Positions 38,083 to 48,872 of a stretch of DNA of 64,000 nt are shown in pieces; within the stretch, counting starts at the first letter, position 1; every line of letters starts with the position of its first letter. Origin of the DNA: Ceratodon purpureus (lineage: Eukaryota; Streptophyta; Bryopsida; Pseudoditrichales; Ditrichaceae); the NCBI GenBank assembly GCA_014871385.1, contig CM026427.1, positions 17,785,731-17,849,730 on the forward strand, in the 5' to 3' direction. The translations under genes were made by a program, and so were the position numbers. The notes under the pieces are model-generated. The model searched no databases, was not told the DNA's origin, and saw only the letters and a list, made by a program, of their open reading frames with translations.

Positions 38083-39846
38083 TGTCGATCGGGATGAAGA
38101 ACATTGCAGCCACTACATCATGGAAAACACGGTGCAGTCATTAAGTGGTAGAATCCAAAGGGAAAAAAAAATCAATAGTGAGTGGGAGTACTGCACAGAA
38201 ACTACTGCTGCCATATTTCGAATATGAGATATCAGAGCCTACGTACATCATTGAAACGGTCCACTGCAATTTCCATTCAAAGATAGAACTGTGCAAAGAA
38301 GGGGACAGGATTTAGGGTAAACATACAGATTGATATGTGGAGCTTGACATATTACTCTTGGATACCTCGATAACTACGGGATTTCCATGAACTCTAGTGA
38401 TGGCGTGAAGCAAGGTATAGGTGATTTCAGGAAATCATTGCACTCCGGATTCAAAAGAAACAGAGGTTTGCACTCATACTAGCTTTTATACAACGTAGGT
38501 ACATCAGAATATGTACCAGTATGCGTGTGGTAACAGAACATGTCGCCGCCAATACTTGTCATGGTGTGGAGTCCGCTGTATTCTTGGATGGCCGTGGATT
38601 CATTCCCTGGTCCATCAAAAATCCCGTCAGAATTCCCACGGCAATGAAGCTTAGGAATCTGTAGCTAACGGCTCCGGAAACAAACAAACAACACGGTGGC
38701 TCAATGACATGTGCAAAGGTCATATAATTCTCAGATTTTGCTACGTTCCGGAAAAATACCTCAGTTGCAGAAGGTTCACAGCGCGATTAGAAGGTTGGAT
38801 ATCATGAAGTACTGTGATGGGGGGTAGATGGGAGATATGTGGAAGTTCTGTAACGAAAGTGATAGGATGGTCAGGGAATTTCCTGCAAAAACAAACCGGC
38901 CCAATGTTAGAGTCTGGTGTCCAAATGTTAGATACGAAGAATCTGTTCAATACAACATGGACACACTTTTGAGGACAGACTATCTGTCCCATGTTCTGCA
39001 TTACGTATCTGAAGAGAATGATATTTGGTTTACGGTAGTTATTTCACGGATTCAGTCATTCAAACTTATCACAGCTGAATAGCCGTGACAATTATTCTTT
39101 CGAATACAGTGACGAAGGAGACATGAATCGGGTCATGACAACCGCTCTGGTTACAATGCATGCAGTACGATTTTTCTTTTCGACCATGTCTGTCCTCTGC
39201 ATTCTAAATAAGTATGATGTAATATTCCCGACTATAAATTTAAATATAAAGCAATCAATGTACAAGATGTAGGGCGAGGAGAAATAACGATGGCTACATA
39301 GAGGACCTGAACGAGCCGAATGCAGGGGACTTTAAGACATTCATGCGCCGCTGGAGATTACGATTCAGAATAAACATGGGGGTTGCATTGAAAATATAAC
39401 ACTTCGCTGACGTGGAGGTACCTGCGCTCGCAAGTCCATCCCCTGGCCAGGTTCATATGCACGGTACAAGTGGCCCTCTGCAGGTACGTGACAATCCGTT
39501 AATGATTCACACTTTCCCAGCTGAAGTAAAATTTGAATTGATTACGACTACCAGAGACACATGATATGAACTCGACGAAGACCATTAAAATCGACAAAGA
39601 CGCAGGACGATAATGGCGTGTCACCAGTACAACCTACTCCATAGTAATGAAATGAATCACAGAGTGGAATACTATGACTGAGTTCGGCAACATATTTGTC
39701 TGTACGAGACCTCTCTTGTTCAAATTCAATATGTGTGCAGCAATGGCGGTATATGTTTAGGAACTTCACGTGGACTAGAAAACAAGCTCTTGATTAATCA
39801 ACACGCATCCACAAATTAGACAATGAACTCACAAATCAGAACCTTA
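38083..39846. other. non-coding, nothing recognised
   Basis: Only short, mutually inconsistent open frames; no domain or repeat family recognised. Confidence 0.35.
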
Positions 39847-40700
39847 CACTATCGAGTCGTTTTACGTGGCCTCAAATCTAATCACGGGTGGAAATACACT
39901 ACGGTTGTACGAATTTGTAGTCACGGCATAGTTTCAAGGCATTGTGAAGGTTTGGACCCAAATTTCCTCCAATTTCTTATAGTTTATGTTAAAATTAATA
40001 TGTAGGCACAGTTTTACATCCCGCATACATTGATGATTGCATGACAAAAAGTTCCTTGGATGCAAAATATGCGTCTTTATGAGTACAAAGTTACAAAGAT
40101 TGTACTGTCACAGATTCAGAATTCACATGTTTGTACTCATTTTGTCAACTTAAAGATTTATTTTTTACATTTAAAAGAGTTGTGTGCAATCTTCTAATCT
40201 TTAACTACCATGCCTTACTATTTGATTATACTAAATACTAGTATATGATTGAAAAAGTTGACAAATGTGGGTTTTTTTTTGGGGGCCCCAAACATGGGTT
40301 TAAAAACAGATTTCTTTAATTTTTTTGGAGAATTCACGAAAAAGACTTGTTGGTAGAGAGGGGCCAAGAATTTGATTTTGATAGAACTGAACTTTTCACT
40401 TTCATTTGGCACATCAAAGATTTATGCCTTGAAATAAGCTCTGGCCTTTCAAGATCCTCTATAGATTCCTTTTTGTACAGGTATGTACAGGTATGTACTT
40501 TTTGTACAAGATGGACCAATCATCACCTCCCGCGTGGCATTTGAATTGGAATCCACCTAACGTGTCAAGTAACCTATGGTGCTACTGGTCGGCGCAAGAA
40601 TATCTCGGGTACCGCATTTTGTACAGTTTGTACAATTTGTACTTAGTTTGTACAACTTATACACAACTGCCAGGAGAGCGACCCTAGCGTATTCTCACCC
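39847..40700 (+). repeat. left long terminal inverted repeat
   Basis: Reverse-complement match to 63150-63972, from CACTATCG to about TATTCTCACCC. By eye identity is about 95% or more, except for a ~31-bp segment after the first 8 bp that is absent from the right copy. It contains at least eight GTAC-centred words (for example at 40470-40510 and 40615-40665). Confidence 0.9.
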
Positions 40701-40853
40701 TCACAGACAAAGAGACCAAGGGGACTGAAATGTCCTATGAAGGAATAACATCTGAATACTGGAAAACGTGTTTTTGAAGAGGTCTGTTGAACACTATACT
40801 TACCGGGAACGGGGATTTACCGAAACGTAGCATCTCATACTTCAGCCAAGTTA

Positions 40854-43800
40854 TCATGTGGCATAATGGTCTCCGTCTTCATCTTCGTAATCACACTCGT
40901 CCAAGAACGCGTCCTCTCCCGCTTCTGCAGCATGTGCGTCCACCACTCGTACACAGTGGGCGTCAACGATCGTGTCTTCGACTTCAGAAGAACCGTCGGC
41001 GCGTTCGTCATCGTCCTCTGTAATTCGTGTGCCTGTTGGTAAGGGAAAGCACTCCCCAGCTCTCTCAAACTCCGGTGTCTCCTTCTCTTTCGTCACCCGC
41101 CGGCTTCTTGGCTCGTGATGAAGAACAGTCTTCCACCCTTCTTGGACCCCGTCATCCATGAAGTACACTTGGGATATATTCTCTGGAAATATGAAGGGGT
41201 TCACCCGTGAGTTCCGCTCTCGGGCATTGAATTTCACGGACCAAAAGCCAAGACGGTCCTTCCGTACAGAGGCCCTGCCTTGGTCGTTCGACTTAATCCA
41301 CTCCCCTTGCATCACCACGCAATTTAATTTACCGTAAGAAATCAACAATATATCTTTGAGTATTCCCACATCGACGGTAGAGTTGTCTGCAGCCACCGAC
41401 GCAAGACCTGAGTCGAATGTCACATGACTATCACGTGACTCGGGGTTGCATCTATAGTGGCCCCCGAAGGCCCACATCGACTGGAAGGAAAGAGCAACAT
41501 GGCTTGGGGTGCAACGCAGCTTCGCCAGCTCTGGACAGACAGGGAAACCTTCGGATTGGAGCATCCGGACATGGCGGTTCAGCCATGCTTTAAAGGAGGT
41601 AAAATTACCAGCCAAGTGCTCAGGGTATGTATAAGGAAGAGGTCCATCACGTCCTCGCCGTTGCCTTGAACGGAATTGCAAACGTTCTGCCTGCCACTGT
41701 AGCTCCTCCTCCTTCCAAGCGCTGCATAGTACGAGTTAGATTCCATGATCACTGGAAACGGAGGAAACTGTTGTATACATTCGTTTCACATACACCACGA
41801 ATATTAAGCAACGTGGATAAAGATTGATGACGAAGAGGAAGGGCCTACCTCAGGAGTTCCGCCGTGTAAATACTGTGCCCTATGACATACTCATGGATCT
41901 GGGACAGCTCCAACGTTGTGAGGCGTCTATGCCGGGGCCGTCCCACTAATAATTCCCCTGCATCACGCATCTCCTCCTCGGGGTCCCACACCCGTCTCCG
42001 CGTGTGTTTGTATAGGGAAAAGTACTCGGTGCAAAATCCGAGACTTTCATCCACCATGTACCCGGTGGCCATGCCGGCCTCAGGCTTCGATTTATCGCGC
42101 ACGTACTTAGTCAAGTGGCCAAGGTATCTCTCCACAAAGTAGCACCATCTAGAATGAACTGGCCCGCATATTTCCAATTCTCTCACAAGATGGATGATCA
42201 AATGAGGCATAATATCAAAGAAGCCTAGGGGGAAATACATCTCTAGCATGCACAGCGTCTCCGCACTATCTGTGTAAAGAGCTGTCAGTTCAGATTTATG
42301 GATTACCTTGGAGCAAATTTTTTGGAAAAGTTTAGAAAGCCGGATTATAGTTTCTCTAACACCCCTGGACAAGGAATGCCGAATGGCTGCAGGAAGAACA
42401 CTCTGAAGTAAAATGTGATGGTCGTGGCTCTTAAGCCCCGACAGTCTCATTTCACCAACATGCTTCAAAAGTGTTGAACTGTATCCAGAGGGGACCTTGG
42501 TGGTTGACACCAAGGCGAGGAAACTCTGTCGTTCTGAGGAAGAGAAAACAAAAGGAGCCTTGGGCTTTATGAAATCTCCGCTGTCCGTTGCAATGAGGTG
42601 GAGATTTCTAAACAAACCCGCCTCTTCCATGTCCCTCCTCAGGGCTGCGGTATCCTTTTCCCCGAAAAGGTGTCTGAGAACGTTGTCGGATATGTTACGC
42701 TTGATGTGCATAACATCGAGCGTATTCCGAATAGGGAGCTCCTGCAAGAGTGCCATTTCATTGTTATCAGAAAAAGAATTACATCCACATGGAAATTGAT
42801 ACAGGCCTATCACCGCACTGAAAAACAATTCGAATGGGCTTGCTGCGATGAACTATACCCAGAGATTCTCATTTACACATGAAACAGCTGCATGTAAGGA
42901 CGGGAATAGCTGAACAGAGTCTACATAACTGCAACCATGGTCAGCATTATGAAATGTACTACATGTACTCTCCGGTAAATTTGACTTATCCAGTCGAGCT
43001 TTATATTTGTGCAGGGCAATTATTCTTTTTGTAGCAGCTGGAGAACTAGTTGAGGCCCTGGCCACACTCCGAAATGCCAAGCAGCCTGACACAGGAGGCA
43101 TGTTTCTCTTGGCTTGTCATGAGGCGAAAGTAACTGCAAAAGCATCTATAGCGGATACAAAGGAATCAGAAACGGAGGGTGAGGACTACTTTGATCTACC
43201 CGGAGATCTGACTCATCACCAAGTTGAGGTGCAAGCAGTGTGCGAGTATTATGGAGAATATCAACGACACATAGCACATGCTTGCACCTCAACTTGAGGC
43301 TGTGGTAGATTAATTCGTGTGACCATCTTCTTTCCAAATTCATTTTTCACGGATTTTTCACTTGCATGTAAAGGCGGGAATGGTTGAACAGAGTCTACAT
43401 AATTGCAACCACGGTCAGCATTTCGGTATGGTGAAAAAAACAAGAGCCGAGACGCTGCGTAAGGAAGTTTTTGGGGGAAGTGTGATCATATGCACTCACC
43501 GCCCAGTAAGGGAGGGAAAATAAAGACGACACCCGTTTGATCCCAAACTCACGGGCCGGATCTTCAGACTTCGGTGTTCCTCCTCTCAGTATGAACGCCT
43601 CCCGCAATCTTCCCCATCTTAGAATGTCATCAACATGTATGGGCTCAGGTGGGTTGCGTAGCTCTACCTCGCCATTAAATGCCACCGTGTTTGTGCGCCA
43701 AGGGTGTCCTGGTGGCAACCACCTTCTGTATTGACAGTCGTATACATTTTTCTGCAATGCAACAGAACAACGTGATACAGTATTCTTGCCGCAAACAGGG

Positions 43801-45487
43801 CACCCCCTGTATCCTTTTGTGACACATCCCGTGACTACACCGTATGCCGGGAAGTCGTGGGATGTCCACATGAGGATGCCCTTCATCTGGAAGCTCGGGG
43901 ATCCATTGTAAACGGCAGCATCGCTGGTTCGCACTCCCTCGCTCCAAAGCAATTGCAATTCGTCTACAAGGGGTTGAAGGTATGTGTCGAAGCAATCACC
44001 TGTCACAGAACGTTTACCAGGGATGATTAAACTCAGCATTATGAAATGTTTTTTGGTTGCTAACCACGGCGGAAGATTGTAATTCATGATCATCACTGGC
44101 CATGTGCTATGGGTGGATCGTTTAATTGAGAACGGGTTCACCCCATCCGTGGCCAGTCCCAAGCACAGATTTCGGTCTTCTTTTGCAAATTCGTTCCACC
44201 ACCGCCAATTGATGTACTTCCACTGGTGTGAGTCAAACGCCCCTCGCATAGCATCGTCTGTGCTCGCTAGTCTCGCGTGTGCTGTCATGAAGTGTGCCTG
44301 TACTGGGGTACTAAACATACGTTGGAGTCTCGGTATCAAGGGAAAGTGCCTGAGCACTTTGTTCGGAACCCGGGACTTACCGACCCTCCTGAATCTCTCC
44401 GCCCCGCACTAGGAACACCTGTCCAACAAAGAATCCACCGGACCTCGGAAAAGCATGCACGCTTGAGGGCTTGGACACACGTGAATTGTGTCATAGGCCA
44501 GACCGAGGTGCTTCAGCATTTTGGATGCCGAGTACTCTGATTGTAGAAGGCAGTTGATTTCCGGGAGGATGCTCTTCGCAAGTAGTTGGAAAATCTCGTT
44601 CACCAGAAGGTTAGAGGCCCCATGAGTCCTTAAACAGTTCAGGAGCAACAAGGTTGAACTCAACTGTGTCAACTTTGCTCCTGCATACAACGGGGTTCTC
44701 GCGCTTTCTTCAAGAAGCTCTTGCTCGACTGTTAGGGCTGCCTCCATAGCCGGTACATCGTCGTCTCCTTCATCGTCACTGACGTTACCGACTCCGTGAC
44801 CATCCATTGCTCCTGATGTGGGATGTTCCACATCATCGGTTCGGCCATCTCTTCTGGTCCCCGCCTGAGGGCGTTCACCTTCATTCTCCTGCGCTGGTGA
44901 TCCGGGCGCAGTCGGGTCCTCTTCATGTCCCTCGCCCTGTACTGCATCTACGAACTCCGGATCTGGCATGAGACGAATTGAGCCTGCAATTCCGTCATAC
45001 ACGTGAAACGCGTGTTCCACGAGCACCGGCATATCCATGTCCTCGTCGAGTGTTCCTTGATATAGAAGTCCAGATGCTCCCGTGCCAAAGTTCTGGCGGA
45101 TGTTGGAGTCCCACTCATTATCGGAATCGTCTTCTACACATCCCTGCTAAAGCAATTCAGAGTTACGTGACAGGGTATTCCCCGTGTCCAGCTAAAAACA
45201 TAGCGTCCGCGAACCCTACTTTCGCATGGAAATTCAGGAGAGTGTTGTGGTGTAGGGGAACATACCTTTGTTGACCCACGGTGGTATGGGTGCCTCCCAT
45301 ACTTGGCAAGGTGCATGCGCACTGCAGTGAAGCTCCTCTTCGACCGGATTTGACCTAAGCAGATGTTGCATGGACAGGTTATCTGGGTTTCGCCGCCTCT
45401 TCTCGCAACTGCCTCCTCACGCGCAGCAAGCTTCCTGTCCCTTGCGTCAACTCTTGCAGGGCTAGCGACGCTCTCTCGTGGCTCCAT
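40854..45487 (-). pseudogene. CACTA transposase tnp2 (tnp2 + DUF4218 + DUF4216), one in-frame amber
   Basis: Four minus-strand exons in consistent phase, 45487-45266, 45143-43500, 42741-41849 and 41721-40854, give about 1208 codons. Exon 1 has a CxxC finger (CPCNICLGQIRSKRSF...HLAKYGRH). Exon 2 holds the tnp2 core: KVLRHFPLIPRLQRMF, LGLATDGVNPFSIKRSTHS, TWPVMIMNYNLPPWLATKK, YLQPLVDELQLLWSEGV, SHDFPAYGVVTGCVTKGYRG and CPVCG. Exon 3 has LDVMHIKRNISDNVL and the DUF4218 region (ALYTDSAETLCMLEMYFPLG; HSRWCYFVERYLGHLTKYV). Exon 4 has DUF4216 (DILLISYGKLNCVVMQGEW; QVYFMDDG) and an acidic tail. Codon 319 is TAG (44409-44411) within the otherwise conserved DRCS-CGAERF stretch. Everything else is open, so loss of function is recent or the stop is read through. 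It cuts and inserts CACTA elements. Confidence 0.88.
42755..43485 (-). other. large tnp2 intron with internal repeats and a hairpin
   Basis: The intron between tnp2 exons 2 and 3 (43499-42742) contains a direct repeat and a long hairpin. The word AACAGAGTCTACATAA plus flanks occurs near 42912 and again near 43388. The hairpin arms are 43220-43242 and 43274-43296. Confidence 0.8.
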
Positions 45488-45876
45488 CCAGTACAGGTAG
45501 TACCGAGTAGGGTTTAATCCCCGAACACAGACAGCGACCCCACTGTGTTTATAACTTCTCGAAAACCCTTACAATCTGCAGCGAACGCATTAGCAACGGG
45601 ATCTCTCCTACCACTACTTCGGCGAACATACAATTACTCCTATGAATAGGGCGGAGCAGAAGATAAAACTAAAAGAGACATTTAACGACGGGCACAATGT
45701 GGGTTCAAACCTAAGCCCGCTTCAAAACAACATAGCCTACTCCGGTAAATTGTCATTTGAGCCCGGGATATGGAGGTATGTCACAGGGAATTTTCAAATT
45801 CATTCATAATGATCGCAGCGTACAAACCCATTTCCCAAATATGGATATAGAAGAGATATCTCTAGAACTGCTCTGT

Positions 45877-46554
45877 CTACGTGCACCTATTCTGCCGTAT
45901 ATACTCCTCCGCTTTGTGGATAGTGGAAAAACTTTTATGCAGAGCTCCCCTCACTCCTACAACCTGCCTAGCACATTCGTCCCACGTCGTGTAAATTCCA
46001 GGATTGATGCCTCTGGCGACCGCATAGAACTTCACACCTGCTATGTCCACCGTGTGATTACGCAGCAAGGGCGACTTCCTAGCCAAATTCCGAGTCTTCG
46101 TTATCTGCCGCATTCCACTTACTGGCCCGGAAATATGAGCAATCAAGTCTGGACAATTTTGATCCATAGAATTGGCACCTGGGCCTTCACATTGAGGCTG
46201 AGTAGGAACGGGCAATCCGTCCGCCCGCTCATCCCGACGTACAGCAGGCACAATGTCATTTCTACGGAACTGGTCGAGGACTATGAAGAAAAGGGGAACG
46301 AGCAATACATGATCTGCCAGTGCAAGGGGACTCACTGCCCTAACTAAATACGACATCAGTGCAGCACGAAGAAAGACTAGTACGAGACATCGAAACTCCA
46401 TGTGACACTCTAGGATGCTAGAATTGAGACGGGGTGAGGACAAGGTTCGGACAGTGCCCCGCGATGTTCGCGTGTGGAGTCCGCGGACGAGTGTCGTAGA
46501 TCGGTACTTTGAAACTTTGTCCCGTACTTCCATTACAGCCGGGCATCCATCCAA
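45877..46554 (-). CDS. RNase H1 N-terminal (viroplasmin-like) domain protein
   Basis: The last part, starting after a CATAGCAG acceptor near 46043, reads VKFYAVARGINPGIYTTWDE then CARQVVGVRGALHKSFSTIH and KAEEYIRQNR. This is the small nucleic-acid-hybrid-binding fold found at the N-terminus of eukaryotic RNase H1 (PF01693-type; conserved YAV.xG..PGIY.tW.EC..qV.g..ga..K.F.t...Ae.yi). No RNase H catalytic domain follows; a stop comes 2-3 residues after the domain. The upstream part of the frame is unrecognised and may contain introns. It lies 390 bp upstream of tnp2 on the same strand, so it may be a transposon accessory gene. Confidence 0.6.
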   Translation of the reverse strand: MDGCPAVMEVRDKVSKYRSTTLVRGLHTRTSRGTVRTLSSPRLNSSILECHMEFRCLVLVFLRAALMSYLVRAVSPLALADHVLLVPLFFIVLDQFRRNDIVPAVRRDERADGLPVPTQPQCEGPGANSMDQNCPDLIAHISGPVSGMRQITKTRNLARKSPLLRNHTVDIAGVKFYAVARGINPGIYTTWDECARQVVGVRGALHKSFSTIHKAEEYIRQNRCT

Positions 46555-46619
46555 CCAAACAGATTTACAATCGTTTGAATTTGCCTCGCAGAATCTCTTC
46601 TAACTAAGGATGTAATATT

Positions 46620-47020
46620 CGGCCAATTTATATTTTCATCTAAAATTACTTATATAACCATACTATTATGAACACATTTTTTGGATTATCACAATAATTA
46701 TAGTCACTTAACTATAGTTCACCAACATGAACTTGAATTTTTGAAAGTTGTTGAATTTTTGAATTGTGGTTGAATAACATAACTTTGAAATTTCAAATTT
46801 CAATCATACTCCGCGCTTTATCAAATCGAATCTTTGAAATATTATGACTAATCATTACCATGAATGGAATTATCGAATACAATAATACGGTATATATTAC
46901 ATCAAGTGAATATTGTTGTCCATACATTAATGTATTCTTGGAGTGATGGGATTTGTTAATAGGCCAATTGTTCTCAATTGCTCTTGAAAACGAAGTGCTT
47001 ATTCATGGTTGCCTTATCGA
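46620..47020. other. AT-rich non-coding; left edge of AT-rich block
   Basis: Base composition changes sharply near 46.62 kb from balanced to strongly AT-rich, and stays so to about 57.4 kb. No gene seen here. Confidence 0.6.
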
Positions 47021-47027
47021 CGTGCAG

Positions 47028-47645
47028 AACTATATTTGGGAATCCGGAGCTCACGGGACAAATCCCACTCGAACTTGGGAACTTGACCCAGTTAGTCATT
47101 CTGTAAGTTTCTGTAGAGTTTTTTCTGTAAGGTGGTTGTAGTTCTTCAGCATTCTGCAGGGAGTCAGGAGAAATAATATTGAGCCAACTCAGTTGCAGGT
47201 CAATTACCATTTTTTGACTTTCTGAATTGCCTCCTTTTACAGGGATTTACATGACAACGGTTTCAACGGAAGTATACCCGACTCCTGCCGTGACCTCAAA
47301 CAACTTCAGTTTTTGTAAGTTTGATTTTTTATCAATCTTCTCCAGGCCAATCTGAAATATTGATAGAACATGGAACTTGATTTGCACCGACATTACACTA
47401 TCAGAATTCAAATCATCAGTGTCAATGAAAGTGCTGAACTTCTTCTTTTAGCATGATAATGATTCATTAGATTAATGATTTGAGCATATAAATAGCATAT
47501 ATCTAACGTTTCAAATTGTATCCTGGTAAACCAGTGACTTGAGCGGAAACCAGATTGTTGGTCAAGTTCCTCGTTGGCTGGGTAATTTAAAGCTGCTTCA
47601 ACGGCTAGACCTGTCAAACAATCACTTCAATGGTCCTCTTCCAGT
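47028..47645 (+). pseudogene. leucine-rich-repeat receptor-like gene, three LRR exons
   Basis: Exons 47028-47102, 47243-47314 and 47535-~47645 each encode LRR units with phase-2 introns, the one-repeat-per-exon layout of many plant LRR receptor kinases. They read IFGNPELTGQIPLELGNLTQ, DLHDNGFNGSIPDSCRDLKQ, DLSGNQIVGQVPRWLGNLK and LDLSNNHFNGPLP. No signal peptide, transmembrane or kinase exon was found nearby. I infer a captured or decayed fragment. Confidence 0.75.
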
Positions 47646-48007
47646 TTCATCGCGAGACAAGACGATTGGTTTGAACAACCTGAGCAACCTTCTTCAAATG
47701 TATGCTGAATCAACCTTCCTCATGCTCCATCTCTTCGGAATTCGATCCTTACCAGAGTCTTGATGATAATCAGACCAACTAGTATAGAAGACCTTGCAAT
47801 CATGAAATCTGAAGAGGGGTCCATGTACTTGATGTTCGAGTTGTGAAATGACTAGTTGGATTCGATTATAATGCAATTTTTAGATTGACTTCTAACTCGA
47901 TAGAGCTGTGAAGATCAATAGGAAGGTAATGGCCTTTAAGGGGAAAGGAATTCATGCCATCTCAACTTATTATCTATGGTGCATTTGTTTTAAATTGTGT
48001 TGTTCAG

Positions 48008-48078
48008 GCTCCTGTAGCTGCGACTCCTGCAGCACCCGCTCCAAACCCTGCTCCAGCAACACCTGCTGCTCCGGCCCC
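48008..48078 (+). pseudogene. Ala/Pro-rich isolated exon
   Basis: A 71-nt segment between GTTCAG and CC|GTAAGT reads APVAATPAAPAPNPAPATPA, the composition of cell-wall/AGP-type or linker sequence. It is more GC-rich than its surroundings and may continue the LRR fragment (extracellular juxtamembrane linker) or come from another gene. Confidence 0.45.
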
Positions 48079-48307
48079 GTAAGTAACTAGCATGGGACTT
48101 CGATCAGCACCTAGATTAGATTCACGATCAACCGTGCAGCGTGTCTATGATTTGGTTACGGCATGGACAGTTGCCGGCATTTATATAGCTGCCTATGCTT
48201 GTGAAAGTTGTGTTGCATAGTGCAATGAATTGTATGAGCGGACAGTGTGTTGAATATCATTGCATTTGTAAGTTTTGTTTTGGAGTTGTTAACCACTATT
48301 TCATTTA

Positions 48308-48349
48308 TGTAAATGTAAATGTGAATGTAAATGTGAATGTGAATGTAGT
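48308..48349 (+). repeat. (AATGTR)n hexamer repeat
   Basis: About seven copies of AAATGT/GAATGT, just upstream of the hairpin repeats. Confidence 0.85.
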
Positions 48350-48415
48350 GAGTTCTTTAGTACAATGTAAATGTAATTTTTGTTTTATTATAAACATTGT
48401 AATTTATCAAAATCC

Positions 48416-48764
48416 AGAGGGGACTCGGTTGGTGGTTTATCTTCCTAAAGTTGATAAGCTGGATTCCTGATGTCCTCTAAATAATTTAAATAATTATTTT
48501 AATTTTATAGAACTCGCATGGTGGATTGTTTTCCCGAAAGGGTTAACTCTTCGGATTGCTGACGTTCAATTTAATTCCCTATTTAATAAAATCTAAAATA
48601 ATATGAAGAACTCAGTTGGTGGCTTATTTTCCCGAAAGGTTAATAAGTTGGATTCCTGATGTTCTTCTTTAAATCATGAAAAATATTAATTTAAATTTTT
48701 TTGAGAACTTGTTTGGTGGATTATCTTCTCGAAAGGGTTGATTTTCCGGATTTCTGATGTTCTC
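48416..48764 (+). ncRNA. four tandem copies of a covarying hairpin element
   Basis: Copies at 48416-48478, 48508-48569, 48605-48667 and 48703-48764 (period about 95 bp) share TGGTGG, a hairpin and CTGATGTTC-like 3' ends. The inner hairpin is stem-TT-CCC-GAAA-GGG-TT-stem with a GNRA-type loop. Its stem changes in a compensated way: ATC/GAT (copies 1 and 4), GTT/AAC (copy 2), ATT/AAT (copy 3). The outer stem does too: GAAGAAC/GTTCTTC (copy 3), GAGAAC/GTTCTC (copy 4), GAAC/GTTC (copy 2), GAGG..AC/GTCCTC (copy 1). Spacers between copies are unrelated AT-rich sequence. It ends about 110 bp before the dioxygenase start codon, so it may be a 5' leader structure, a small RNA array or a cruciform-forming repeat. 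Confidence 0.55.
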
Positions 48765-48872
48765 TTTAATATAAAAATCTAATAAAAATTTAACTAAATG
48801 TATATAGTAGATGTTTCCTTTTTTTAATATGATTTTTTATTTTCATGAAATTTTAAATTTGTTTGATACAGG

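Noticed and set aside
40493-40687. 64-residue frame beginning MYFLYKMDQS, also present in the right inverted repeat
   Set aside because: It is carried along by DNA identity of the inverted repeats, is made of GTAC-word translation, and has no domain.
48416-48764. Hammerhead ribozyme / retrozyme
   Set aside because: CTGATG and GAAA are present but not in the required order around three stems; the GAAA is a hairpin loop.
48416-48764. tRNA or C/D snoRNA cluster
   Set aside because: No A/B box or cloverleaf, and no paired C (RTGATGA) and D (CTGA) boxes at the ends of each copy.
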